Origin: an uncultured Bacilli bacterium
Lineage (GTDB): Bacteria > Bacillota_I > Bacilli_A > RF39 > UBA660
Reading direction: 5' to 3'
NCBI GenBank assembly: GCA_934122215.1
Contig: CAKOWF010000027.1
Span: 1 to 14,937 of the forward strand
Length of the DNA stretch: 14,937 nucleotides
A program made the position numbers and the translations under genes. Shown here piece by piece: positions 1-7,092 of the stretch (its first letter is position 1; each line of letters opens with the position of its first letter). The notes under the pieces were generated by a model. That model was not told the origin of the DNA. It made no database searches and was given only the letters and a program-made list of their open reading frames with translations.

Positions 1-12
1 CTAGGTGCAATT

Positions 13-1134
13 TTAATATGTTCTAATTGGTAAAATTAATTGAATTAAATCATCACTTTCTTTATTTTTAAGAATTATTGGATGAATTTCATCATTGAAT
101 AATAATTCAATTTCATCACATTCAAATGACTTTATTGCATCCATCATATATTTTGAACTAAATGCTATATTTATATTTTCATCTGTCTCTCTTTTTATAT
201 ATATTTTTTCTTCTACATTTCCGATTTCTGGAATACTAGATGATATTACTACTAAATCATTTTTTGATTCTAATTTTATTGTATTCTTATCAGTTTCATT
301 GGTAAGTAAACTTGCTCTATCTATTGCTTCTAAATATTCATCTAAATTAACAATAAATTTTACTCTAAAATCATCTGGTATTAATTTAGATGTATCTGGA
401 TATGTTCCATTGATTAATCTTGTCATCATTATAATAGTATTAAATTTAAAAATTACTTTATTATTGAATATATGTAATTCAATATCATCATCATCTTCAT
501 TTAATAATTTTAATAATTCATTTAAATTTCGATTTGGAATTACTATGTTAATATCATTTTCTAGTGATGATGTAATTTCTACTTTTTTACGTGCTAATCT
601 ATATGAATCAGTTGCAGTACATTCTAAAGTTGTACCACTTATTTTAAAATTAATTCCAGTTAATATTGGTCGAGATTCTTGTAAAGATGTGGCAAATGAT
701 GTTTGTCTAATAATATTTTTAAATACTTTTTTAGTTATAAAAACAGGTGTTTTTGTTTCTGATAAATCTATTTCTGGAAATTCATCTTTTTCATTACAAT
801 TAAGTGTAAATTCTGAATTTTCTGTAGTTATATATATTTTATTATCTATTACTTCTTCTATTTTAACATTTGTATTTGGTAATTTTTTGATTATATCATA
901 TATATATCTACCTGAAACTACTATCTTACCACATTTTTCAATATTTTCAATTTCATCAGCTTTTATATATGTTTTTATAGCAATTTCATTGTCTGTACTT
1001 GTTAAATATAATCCTTCATCTGTTAATTCAAATTTTATACAATTTAATACAGGAATAATATTTTTACTTGATATTCCTTTAATTACATAGTTTAAATGTT
1101 CAATAAGTGTTGATTGTTTTATTTCTAATTTCAT
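13..1134 (-). CDS. dnaN: DNA polymerase III beta subunit (sliding clamp)
   Basis: This is the ring-shaped processivity clamp that tethers DNA polymerase III and many repair proteins to DNA. The 373-residue product has the normal family length and begins MKLEIKQSTLIEHLNYVIKG, a typical clamp N-terminus, with 'KNIIPVLNCIKFEL' following. It ends LPIRTY, a variant of the usual C-terminal P-M-R ending. Three clamp domains of about 120 residues each fit the length. The ATG start is preceded on the minus strand by a strong AAGGAGAAAG ribosome site. It lies downstream of dnaA, 150 bp away, in the usual dnaA-dnaN order. A likely own promoter sits at 1161-1189, with a DnaA box next to it. The stop codon is 12 bases from the window edge, so the gene is complete. 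The identification is secure. Confidence 0.97.
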   Translation of the reverse strand: MKLEIKQSTLIEHLNYVIKGISSKNIIPVLNCIKFELTDEGLYLTSTDNEIAIKTYIKADEIENIEKCGKIVVSGRYIYDIIKKLPNTNVKIEEVIDNKIYITTENSEFTLNCNEKDEFPEIDLSETKTPVFITKKVFKNIIRQTSFATSLQESRPILTGINFKISGTTLECTATDSYRLARKKVEITSSLENDINIVIPNRNLNELLKLLNEDDDDIELHIFNNKVIFKFNTIIMMTRLINGTYPDTSKLIPDDFRVKFIVNLDEYLEAIDRASLLTNETDKNTIKLESKNDLVVISSSIPEIGNVEEKIYIKRETDENINIAFSSKYMMDAIKSFECDEIELLFNDEIHPIILKNKESDDLIQLILPIRTY

Positions 1135-1284
1135 AAATCTTTCTCCTTTATTTTTATTTTATTATATTTATTATTATTAATAGTGTAGAAATTGTGGAAA
1201 AGTGTAAAGTTTCTTTATTTATAAGGATTATTTATTGTTTACAATTAACATTGTATGTTTACATTTTTCTACTTATCCACTAGT
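1135..1284. promoter_or_regulatory. dnaA-dnaN intergenic region with DnaA boxes
   Basis: This 150-bp AT-rich spacer holds TGTGGAAAA at 1193-1201, one mismatch from the DnaA box TGTGGATAA, and TTATCCACT at 1273-1281, one mismatch from TTATCCACA and just after the dnaA stop. Between them lies a small dyad, TACAAT-TAAC-ATTGTA (1240-1255), with the 8-mer TGTTTACA on either side (1236-1243 and 1256-1263). In Bacilli the spacer between dnaA and dnaN often carries the second half of a bipartite origin. The boxes here are consistent with that role, or with DnaA control of dnaN. No clear terminator for dnaA is seen. Confidence 0.6.
1161..1189 (-). promoter_or_regulatory. Probable dnaN promoter
   Basis: Read on the minus strand, TCTACA (1184-1189) is followed after 17 bases by a perfect TATAAT (1161-1166). 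This would start transcription near 1154, about 20 bases before the dnaN ATG. The -35 matches TTGACA at only four of six positions. A DnaA-box-like site (1193-1201) lies directly upstream, so DnaA could modulate it. In DNA this AT-rich a TATAAT can occur by chance, so confidence is moderate. Confidence 0.5.
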
Positions 1285-2637
1285 TTATTTAATTTCATTT
1301 ACAATTTTTGTAATTTGTAAATTTAAGTCTTGATTAGTTTTCAACTGTTTTTTAATTTTATCCACAGAGTGCATTACAGTTGTATGATCTTTTCCACCAA
1401 ATTCTATTCCAATTTTAGGAAGTGATTCTTCTAAGTGAACTCTACATATATACATAGCAACTTGTCTTGGAAATGCAATGTTTGCCATTCTTCTTTTACT
1501 TTTTAAATCCTCTACCGAAATATTATATGTTTTAGCTACCAGTTGTTGGACTTGATCTATTTTGTTTTTTGATATTATACTTTTAACAAAATAGTCTTTT
1601 AAAGCCTCAATTGCAAGATCTAGGGTAATATCCTGTCCATTCATCATGGTAGCATATGCCGTAACTCTAGTTATAGCTCCTTCTAACCTTCTTATATCAG
1701 AAGTACAATTACTTGCAATGTATTCTTTTACATCTTTTGGAAATTCACCGGCAAGTACATGATTTTCTAGTTTTTTATCTATAATATTCATTCTCAAGTC
1801 AAAATCAGGTGTATCTATACTTATTGTAAGACCCCAATTAAATCTAGTTTTTAAACGATCTTCTAATAGTTTTAAATCATTTGGAGATCTATCTGAGGAA
1901 ATAATTATCTGCTTATTATTTCCATATAAATCATTAAATGTATGGAAAAATTCTTGTTGTGTTTTAGTCATTGAACCAAGATATTGAATGTCATCTATTA
2001 TTAATACGTCAACATCACGATATTTTTTTCTAAATAATTCCATATTATCAAAATTGGTACCATCTTCAGATTTTTTATGAATACCAGTAAAATCTTCAGT
2101 AAATTTATCACATGTAACATATAATACCCTTTTTTTTGAATTTTTAACAATGTAATTACCTATTGCATGCATTAAATGTGTTTTACCTAGTCCACTATTT
2201 CCATATATAAATAATGGATTATACATATTTCCTGGATATTCAGCTACAGCAAAAGCACTAGTTTTGGCAAACTTATTGCTTGCTCCAACTATAAAATTAT
2301 CAAAAGTATAATGTGGATTTAAGTTACTTTCAAAATTAACAACTGAAGGAACACCTATTACATCTGTATCAATTTCTATATTATTATCAATTTCTTCTTT
2401 TGTATAATATTCAAATTTAAAATTAGTTCCTGATATTTCTGTAAATAACTCTTCTACTAAGTCATTATAATTTTCTTTTATAGTTTTCTTTTGAATAGAC
2501 ATTGGAACACTTACTTTAGCAATACCATCTTTTAATTCATATAACTCAGTTTCTGAAAACCATGCTTCATATGATGCCGGTGAAATTTCATTTTTAATTT
2601 TATTCAAAAATGAATTCCATAAAAGTTTTATATTCAT
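1285..2637 (-). CDS. dnaA: Chromosomal replication initiator protein DnaA
   Basis: DnaA binds DnaA boxes at oriC, melts the adjacent AT-rich DNA and loads the helicase. The product has 450 residues. Domain I covers about 1-80 (helicase-loader contact), and a very short domain II linker runs to about 105. The AAA+ domain III has Walker A GNSGLGKTH (146-154), Walker B VLIIDDIQYL (211-220) and the RLKTRFNWGL segment (261-270). Domain IV carries the DNA-binding signature KDHTTVMHSVDKI (416-428). The ATG start follows a strong GGGGGTGA ribosome site with 6-base spacing. The gene is transcribed away from the putative oriC at 2638-3104 and is followed by dnaN. Its own promoter could not be placed: there is a TAAAAT -10 candidate on the minus strand at 2676-2681 but no convincing -35. 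Confidence 0.98.
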   Translation of the reverse strand: MNIKLLWNSFLNKIKNEISPASYEAWFSETELYELKDGIAKVSVPMSIQKKTIKENYNDLVEELFTEISGTNFKFEYYTKEEIDNNIEIDTDVIGVPSVVNFESNLNPHYTFDNFIVGASNKFAKTSAFAVAEYPGNMYNPLFIYGNSGLGKTHLMHAIGNYIVKNSKKRVLYVTCDKFTEDFTGIHKKSEDGTNFDNMELFRKKYRDVDVLIIDDIQYLGSMTKTQQEFFHTFNDLYGNNKQIIISSDRSPNDLKLLEDRLKTRFNWGLTISIDTPDFDLRMNIIDKKLENHVLAGEFPKDVKEYIASNCTSDIRRLEGAITRVTAYATMMNGQDITLDLAIEALKDYFVKSIISKNKIDQVQQLVAKTYNISVEDLKSKRRMANIAFPRQVAMYICRVHLEESLPKIGIEFGGKDHTTVMHSVDKIKKQLKTNQDLNLQITKIVNEIK

Positions 2638-2746
2638 TAAAAATCACCCCCATTTTTAAAGAAATAACTAAGTACATTTTACCTTATTTTTCCTAAAAAA
2701 AAAAGCATTTTTGTGGAAAAAGTTTGGGAAATATTCAGTAAAAAAT

Positions 2747-2755
2747 TTATCCACA
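2747..2755 (+). promoter_or_regulatory. Perfect DnaA box TTATCCACA
   Basis: This is the only exact match to the consensus DnaA box in the region. It lies 110 bp upstream of the dnaA start codon. The other strong sites nearby, all TGTGGAAAA, are in the opposite orientation. Confidence 0.85.
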
Positions 2756-3031
2756 AAGTTTTTCAGTTAATATGTATTGTAAAATAAGTGTTAATTGACT
2801 TATAAACAGTATGTGGAAAAAAGTTATTAAATTTTATAAACATTGTTATTAAATCCAGTTATATTTTTACACATATCTAGTGGAAAAGATAATATTTTAT
2901 TTATAATTAAAGAAAAAATTTGTTGAAAAAAATTGTGAATTAGTGTTAATTGACAAATATTGTTATAATTTAAAAAAATATACTGTGGAAAAACAAAAAG
3001 CATAAAAATGTACTAATAATCATAAATTTAT

Positions 3032-3060
3032 TTGACAAATATAATATTTATCTATATAAT
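3032..3060 (+). promoter_or_regulatory. Consensus sigma-A promoter of rpmH operon
   Basis: A perfect TTGACA (3032-3037) and a perfect TATAAT (3055-3060) are separated by exactly 17 bases. Transcription should start near 3067, giving a leader of about 38 bases before rpmH. It is the strongest promoter in the window, fitting a ribosomal protein gene next to the origin. Confidence 0.9.
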
Positions 3061-3104
3061 GTTAAGAGCGATGAGATATTTTAGTTCGGGAGGTGTTATA
3101 ATTT

Positions 3105-3227
3105 ATGAAGAGAACATATCAACCAAATAATAGAAAAAGAAGTAAAAAACAAGGTTTCTTTGCTCGTATGAAAACAAATATTATTAATAATAGAAGAAGA
3201 AAAGGACGTAAAGTTTTATCTCATTAA
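3105..3227 (+). CDS. rpmH: Large ribosomal subunit protein bL34, shortened
   Basis: This small basic protein of the 50S subunit has only 40 residues. It starts MKRTYQPNNRKRSKKQGFFA and ends NRRRKGRKVLSH, both nearly identical to family ends. Most bL34 proteins have 44 or more residues. Compared with Bacillus subtilis, four residues are missing from the middle, between RMKT and the NRRRKGRK block where K/G-G-R-x residues normally stand. The ATG follows GGGAGG (3088-3093) with an 11-base gap. It is driven by the consensus promoter at 3032-3060 and followed by a hairpin, then rnpA, in the conserved rpmH-rnpA pair. The reading frame is clean, so the shortening looks real rather than a frameshift. 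Confidence 0.96.
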   Translation: MKRTYQPNNRKRSKKQGFFARMKTNIINNRRRKGRKVLSH

Positions 3228-3233
3228 TTGTGC

Positions 3234-3257
3234 AACCACTTATATAGGTGGTTTTTT
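3234..3257 (+). terminator. Hairpin plus T-run between rpmH and rnpA
   Basis: AACCACTT (3234-3241) pairs with AGGTGGTT (3246-3253) around an ATAT loop, with one G-T pair, and runs into six Ts (3252-3257). It has the form of an intrinsic terminator but lies just ahead of the rnpA ribosome site at 3266-3272. It probably acts as a partial terminator, allowing much more L34 mRNA than RNase P protein mRNA. Confidence 0.75.
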
Positions 3258-3276
3258 CCTTATCAAGAGGTGAATT

Positions 3277-3624
3277 ATGAAAAAAATAAATATAATTAAA
3301 GAAAATGAAGAATATAATAGAATAATTAAAAATAATAAACCTTTTAAATATAAAGAATATTTAATTTTTTTAGAAAAAAAAGATGAAGATATTAGAAAGT
3401 TTGGTTTTTCAGTAAGTAAGCATCTTTGTAAGGCAGTATATAGAAATAGAATAAAAAGACAACTAAAAGATATAATTGATAAAAAAGACTACAAAAATAA
3501 CTTTAATTGTATTATAATGGTAAATAGAAGCATTCTTGAAAAATCTTATCAGGAGATGGAAAAAGATTTATTTTATTGCTTCAATAAGTTAGACATGATA
3601 AAAGGAGAGTCAAATGAAAAATAA
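3277..3624 (+). CDS. rnpA: Ribonuclease P protein component
   Basis: RnpA is the protein subunit that, with the RNase P RNA, removes the 5' leader of pre-tRNAs. The 115-residue product is of normal length. It has the family core FGFSVSK (42-48) followed by the RNR motif at 56-58 in AVYRNRIKRQLKDI (53-66), the basic helix that contacts RNA. The usual late arginine of this motif is lysine here. The ATG follows AGAGGTG with a short 4-base gap. It sits after rpmH beyond a partial terminator and overlaps yidC by 11 bases, so translation of the two is probably coupled. The RNase P RNA gene is not in this window. Confidence 0.96.
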   Translation: MKKINIIKENEEYNRIIKNNKPFKYKEYLIFLEKKDEDIRKFGFSVSKHLCKAVYRNRIKRQLKDIIDKKDYKNNFNCIIMVNRSILEKSYQEMEKDLFYCFNKLDMIKGESNEK

Positions 3625-4558
3625 AATAAAATTATTAGTTATAATGATGGTTTTAGTTTCTACTACAGGTTGTACAAAAATGCTTAAAGACAATGAAAAT
3701 AAAAGTATTGTAAATCCAACTACAAATCAAGCTTTAGTAGAAAATATTTTATGTAAACCAACAGATGAAGAAACAGTAAAAATATATGAAGAAAAAGCAA
3801 GTAATGTTGATTTAAATAAATTACCAAGTTGTAGTGAATTTACTGTAACAACAGGTGGATATGAAGGTATTTGGACAACAATATTTGTAAAACCACTAGC
3901 ATGGTTTATTATAAAATTAGGTGAATTAGTTAAAAGTTATGGTTTTGCTTTAATAATTGCGACTATAATAATTCGTTTAATATTATATCCATTTACTAAA
4001 AAACAATTATTACAATCAGAAAATATGAAAAAAGCTCAACCAGAGTTAAATAAATTAGAAAAAAAATATGCTAATAAGAATGATCAACAATCAATGATGT
4101 TAAAATCTCAAGAAATGATGTTAGTTTATAAAAAATATCAAATTAATCCGTTAACAGGCTGTCTATTTTCATTCTTACAAATTCCGTTATTCTTTGCTTT
4201 TTTAGAAGCTATTAATAGAATACCAGTAATATTTGAAGAAACATTTTTAGGATTATTCCAATTAGGAACAAGTCCAGCAATGGCAGTATTTAGTCAAGGA
4301 AAATTCTACTATGCAATATTTATAGTATTAATAGCAGCAGCTACTTATTATTCATTCAAAATTAATAGTGCATCAGCAATGTCATCAGAACAAGAGCAAC
4401 AAATGAAAAGTATGACTAATATGATGGTAATATTTATGACAATTGCAGCTTTTTCAATATCAACAGGTATAGCTATATATTGGACAACATCAAATTTATT
4501 TACAATAGTACAAAACTTATTAGTTAAAAGAGGAAAGAAAAATGTTAGAAGTAATTAA
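3614..4558 (+). CDS. yidC: Membrane protein insertase YidC/OxaA, lipoprotein form
   Basis: YidC inserts and folds proteins in the cytoplasmic membrane, alone or with SecYEG. The product has 314 residues. It begins with a lipoprotein signal: a hydrophobic stretch 5-15 and the lipobox STTGC with the modified cysteine at 20. An extracytoplasmic segment of about 65 residues follows, containing two further cysteines (47 and 73). The conserved five-helix core starts at about 85. Arg121 in IIIRLILYPF matches the conserved arginine of the hydrophilic groove, and the charged cytoplasmic hairpin follows at 128-175. A basic tail KRGKKN (305-310) may touch ribosomes. AAAGGAGAG precedes the start. It overlaps rnpA by 11 and jag by 17 bases, the standard operon. 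Confidence 0.96.
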   Translation: MKNKIKLLVIMMVLVSTTGCTKMLKDNENKSIVNPTTNQALVENILCKPTDEETVKIYEEKASNVDLNKLPSCSEFTVTTGGYEGIWTTIFVKPLAWFIIKLGELVKSYGFALIIATIIIRLILYPFTKKQLLQSENMKKAQPELNKLEKKYANKNDQQSMMLKSQEMMLVYKKYQINPLTGCLFSFLQIPLFFAFLEAINRIPVIFEETFLGLFQLGTSPAMAVFSQGKFYYAIFIVLIAAATYYSFKINSASAMSSEQEQQMKSMTNMMVIFMTIAAFSISTGIAIYWTTSNLFTIVQNLLVKRGKKNVRSN

Positions 4559-5156
4559 GGAAGAAGCAAAAACAAAAGAAGAAGCTTTAAAGATAATATT
4601 ATCAAAAACACAATTAACAGAAGAAGATTTATTTTTAAAATCAGAATATATAGAAGGAAAATTATTTAAACCATCAAAATATATAGTGACTGCTTTAAAA
4701 AAAGAAGATGTAAAAAAATATATAGATGAATATATCAAAAATTTATCAAAATTATTAAATATTGATATTGATTGTGAAATTTTATACACCGATGATACAT
4801 ATAATGTAACACTTGTATCAGATAATAATTCAATTTTAATTGGAAAAGAAGGAAAAACTTTAAATGCAATTCAAACTTTATTAAAACAATCATTAAAAGA
4901 AGCAGCACAAATTTCATTAAAAATAAGTGTAGATGTTGGAAACTATAAACTAAAGAAAATGAAAAATATTGAAAGAGAAGTCAAAGAACTAGCTAAAGAA
5001 GTAGAAAAATCTCATTTAGAAGTTTCATTAGATCCAATGAATTCATATGAAAGAAGATTAGTACATAATATAATAAATGAATATCCTAATTTAGAAACAG
5101 AAAGTTTTGGAGATGGAAAAGATAGACATGTTGTAATAAGATACGTAGAAAAATAA
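4542..5156 (+). CDS. jag: RNA-binding protein Jag/KhpB (Jag_N, KH, R3H)
   Basis: Jag (KhpB, also EloR in streptococci) is an RNA-binding protein linked to cell elongation and envelope control. The product has 204 residues. An N-terminal Jag_N-like segment covers about 1-55. A KH domain at about 75-140 has the GKEG loop (101-104). A C-terminal R3H domain contains R171-x-x-x-H175 and ends DRHVVIRYVEK. The ATG start uses AGAGGA at 4529-4534 with 7-base spacing and overlaps the end of yidC by 17 bases, so it is probably translationally coupled. The linker after Jag_N is short. The transcription terminator begins inside the last codons of this gene. The identification is secure; the exact cell role in this organism is inferred from other Firmicutes. 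Confidence 0.95.
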   Translation: MLEVIKEEAKTKEEALKIILSKTQLTEEDLFLKSEYIEGKLFKPSKYIVTALKKEDVKKYIDEYIKNLSKLLNIDIDCEILYTDDTYNVTLVSDNNSILIGKEGKTLNAIQTLLKQSLKEAAQISLKISVDVGNYKLKKMKNIEREVKELAKEVEKSHLEVSLDPMNSYERRLVHNIINEYPNLETESFGDGKDRHVVIRYVEK

Positions 5157-5170
5157 TACGTATTTTTTTT
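5138..5170 (+). terminator. Intrinsic terminator overlapping the end of jag
   Basis: AAGATACGTA (5138-5147) pairs with TACGTATTTT (5157-5166) with a single G-T pair and a 9-base loop, and runs into eight Ts (5163-5170). The left arm encodes the last jag codons and the loop contains the TAA stop. It closes the rpmH-rnpA-yidC-jag operon. Confidence 0.8.
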
Positions 5171-5173
5171 AAC

Positions 5174-5202
5174 TTGACTATAATTAATATTTAATGTAAA
5201 CT
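5174..5202 (+). promoter_or_regulatory. Probable promoter for the HD hydrolase-mnmE operon
   Basis: TTGACT (5174-5179, five of six) is followed after 17 bases by TAAACT (5197-5202). It lies directly after the jag terminator and 26 bases before the ATG of the HD-domain gene, so that gene and mnmE likely form a separate unit. Confidence 0.55.
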
Positions 5203-5227
5203 ATTTTTGGAAAAAGGGCGTGATTTT

Positions 5228-5737
5228 ATGTCAGTATCAGATAAAGTAGAATATTATAATATTGTTAAAGATATATTAAAGAGTGATGAATTTCAAAGAA
5301 GAAAAATATATAAACATCATGGAGATATAACAGTATATGATCATTCTTTAGCTGTATCTAAATTAGCTTATAGATGGGCAAAAAAATTAAATAGAGATTA
5401 TAGAGCAGCCGCAATAGGTGGATTATTACATGATTTTTATTTTGAACCATGGCAAGAAAATCAAGAAAAAAAGCCATTATTACAAAAACATGGTTTCGTT
5501 CATGCTAAAGAAGCGGTAGTAAATTCATATCAATATTTTCCAGAATTAATGAATAAAAAAATAGAAAATATAATATTAAGACATATGTTTCCTCTTAATA
5601 AAATACCTCCAAGATATGTTGAAGGTTGGTTAGTAACTTTAGCTGATAAACAAGTATCTTTAGAAGTTATAAAAGAACCTACAGCTTTATTTCAATTTTT
5701 TGGTTATAAAAGAAAGAAACATTTAGAGGCAAAATAA
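5228..5737 (+). CDS. HD-domain phosphohydrolase family protein
   Basis: This is a putative metal-dependent phosphohydrolase of the HD superfamily; its substrate is unknown. The product has 169 residues. Candidate metal ligands are His39 (in VYDHSLAVSKLA), the His68-Asp69 pair (in GGLLHDFY), His92, His119 (in ILRHMFPL) and Asp140 (in TLADKQ). This H-HD-H-H-D order could hold two metals. It resembles a family of small, uncharacterised Firmicutes HD proteins more than the Ap4A hydrolase YqeK. There is no signal peptide or membrane segment. The ATG at 5228 is chosen over a TTG at 5207 because AAAGGG (5213-5218) fits it with 9-base spacing. Its TAA stop overlaps the mnmE ATG (TAATG), so the two are translationally coupled. 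This gene is not part of the usual jag-mnmE arrangement. Confidence 0.85.
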   Translation: MSVSDKVEYYNIVKDILKSDEFQRRKIYKHHGDITVYDHSLAVSKLAYRWAKKLNRDYRAAAIGGLLHDFYFEPWQENQEKKPLLQKHGFVHAKEAVVNSYQYFPELMNKKIENIILRHMFPLNKIPPRYVEGWLVTLADKQVSLEVIKEPTALFQFFGYKRKKHLEAK

Positions 5738-7092
5738 TGGAAAATACAATAGCAGCAATCGCAACACCACTAGGAGTAGGAGCTATCGCAATAATTAGAG
5801 TAAGCGGAATAGATGCAATATCAATAGTAAATAAGATATTTAAAGGAAAAGATTTAAATAAAGTAGAATCTCATACTATTAATTATGGTCATATAATAGA
5901 GAATGATAAAATAATAGATGAAGTATTAATAAGTGTAATGAAAGCTCCAAAAACTTATACAAAAGAAGATATAGTAGAAATTAATACTCATGGTGGAATA
6001 GCTACAACAAATAAAGTATTGGAATTACTATTAAAAAATGGCTGTGTTCCAGCAGAACCCGGAGAATTTACTAAAAGAGCTTTTCTAAATGGAAGAATTG
6101 ATTTAGAAGAGGCAGAAGGAATAATGAATCTTATAGAAGCAAAAACAGAAACGGCCTTAAATTTATCTATAAATCAATTATCAGGAAAAGTATCTAAAAA
6201 AATAAAAAATTTAAGAGATGATATAAGTAAGATAATTGCAAACATAGAAGTAAATATTGATTATCCTGAATATGAGGATATAGAAAAAATGACATATGAT
6301 ATGTTAATACCAAAAATAAAAGAAATAAAAGATAAAATAAATAAAATCTTAGAAGATAGTAAAAGTGGAAAAATAATAACTGAAGGTATAAAAACATCTA
6401 TAATAGGAAGACCAAATGTAGGAAAAAGTAGTATTTTAAATGCTATGCTAGAAGAGGATAAAGCAATAGTAACAGATATAGAAGGAACAACTAGAGATAT
6501 TGTAGAAGGAAAAATAAATATAGGTGGATTTATTCTAAATATGATAGATACAGCAGGAATTAGAAAAACAGAGGATATAGTAGAAAAAATAGGGGTTAAT
6601 AAGAGTTTGGAATTAATAGAAAATTCAGATTTAATACTATACGTTTTAAATAATAATGAAGAATTAAAACAAGAAGATTTAGAATTAATTCAAAAATTAA
6701 AAAATAAAAATCACATTATTATAATTAATAAAGTTGATTTGGAAAATAAATTAGATACATCTTTATTAAATTCAGAATATGTAATAAAAATGAGTATTAA
6801 AGAAAATAAAGGTTTAGAAGAATTAAAACAAATGATAAAAGATATATTTAATCTAGAAAAAATTGAATTAAGTGATATGACCTATGTAACAAGTGCTAGA
6901 AGTATAGCAATTTTAAAACAAATAAAAGAAAGTATCAATGATATTGAAACTTCCATAAAAAATAATTTACCAATAGATATTATTGAAATAGATATAAAAA
7001 ATATTTGGGATAAATTAGGAGAAATAATAGGTGTATCATATGAAAATGAATTAATAGATGTACTATTTAGTCAGTTTTGTTTAGGTAAATAA
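5737..7092 (+). CDS. mnmE: tRNA uridine-5-carboxymethylaminomethyl modification GTPase MnmE
   Basis: MnmE works with MnmG to build the 5-aminomethyl-type modification on wobble uridine 34 of certain tRNAs, using GTP, a methylene-folate donor and FAD. The product has 451 residues, about normal. The N-terminal folate-binding domain begins MENTIAAIATPLGVGAIAII. A helical domain encloses the G domain, with GRPNVGKS (224-231), TTRD (251-254), DTAG (271-274) and NKVD (331-334). The C-terminus is FCLGK, carrying the conserved catalytic-type cysteine (448). A TAGAGG ribosome site (5724-5729) lies inside the end of the upstream HD gene, which it overlaps by one base. It is separated from mnmG by a spacer holding a terminator and a small opposite-strand gene, so the MnmE/MnmG partners are not co-transcribed here. 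Confidence 0.98.
   Translation: MENTIAAIATPLGVGAIAIIRVSGIDAISIVNKIFKGKDLNKVESHTINYGHIIENDKIIDEVLISVMKAPKTYTKEDIVEINTHGGIATTNKVLELLLKNGCVPAEPGEFTKRAFLNGRIDLEEAEGIMNLIEAKTETALNLSINQLSGKVSKKIKNLRDDISKIIANIEVNIDYPEYEDIEKMTYDMLIPKIKEIKDKINKILEDSKSGKIITEGIKTSIIGRPNVGKSSILNAMLEEDKAIVTDIEGTTRDIVEGKINIGGFILNMIDTAGIRKTEDIVEKIGVNKSLELIENSDLILYVLNNNEELKQEDLELIQKLKNKNHIIIINKVDLENKLDTSLLNSEYVIKMSIKENKGLEELKQMIKDIFNLEKIELSDMTYVTSARSIAILKQIKESINDIETSIKNNLPIDIIEIDIKNIWDKLGEIIGVSYENELIDVLFSQFCLGK

Larger units (their letters stand above)
2638..3104. other. Putative chromosomal replication origin (oriC)
   Basis: This 467-bp gene-free stretch lies between divergent dnaA and rpmH, where Firmicutes origins sit. 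It contains one perfect DnaA box, TTATCCACA (2747-2755), and three reverse-strand near-perfect boxes TGTGGAAAA at 2712-2720, 2812-2820 and 2984-2992. Weaker candidates are AGTGGAAAA (2879-2887), TTTTACACA (2865-2873) and TGTGAATTA (2934-2942). The section around 2888-2940 is almost pure A/T and is a candidate unwinding element. A 13-bp direct repeat, AGTGTTAATTGAC, occurs at 2787-2799 and 2942-2954. An extended -10 promoter motif, TG-T-TATAAT, lies at 2961-2969. TTTGGGAAATATT at 2723-2735 recurs inverted in the noc promoter. Position, boxes and divergence of all major genes from this point support the call. The exact unwinding site is not resolved. Confidence 0.85.

Noticed and set aside
95..1090. 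Long plus-strand open frame (331 codons) opposite dnaN
   Set aside because: It lies entirely antisense to the certain dnaN gene, has the Ser/Ile/Phe-rich make-up of a frame shadow, and has no ribosome site or recognisable domain.
2226..2239. ATTTCCTGGATATT inside dnaA as a Noc-like site
   Set aside because: It matches the 14-bp consensus at only about 10 positions and is explained by coding sequence near the AAA+ domain.
2950..2969. TTGACA followed by TATAAT in oriC as a standard promoter
   Set aside because: The spacing is only 8 bases, too short for sigma-A. If active, it would be through the extended -10 element at 2961-2969 instead.
5207..5227. TTG start extending the HD protein by seven residues
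   Set aside because: No ribosome site precedes it, and the AAAGGG that serves the ATG at 5228 would lie inside the coding region.
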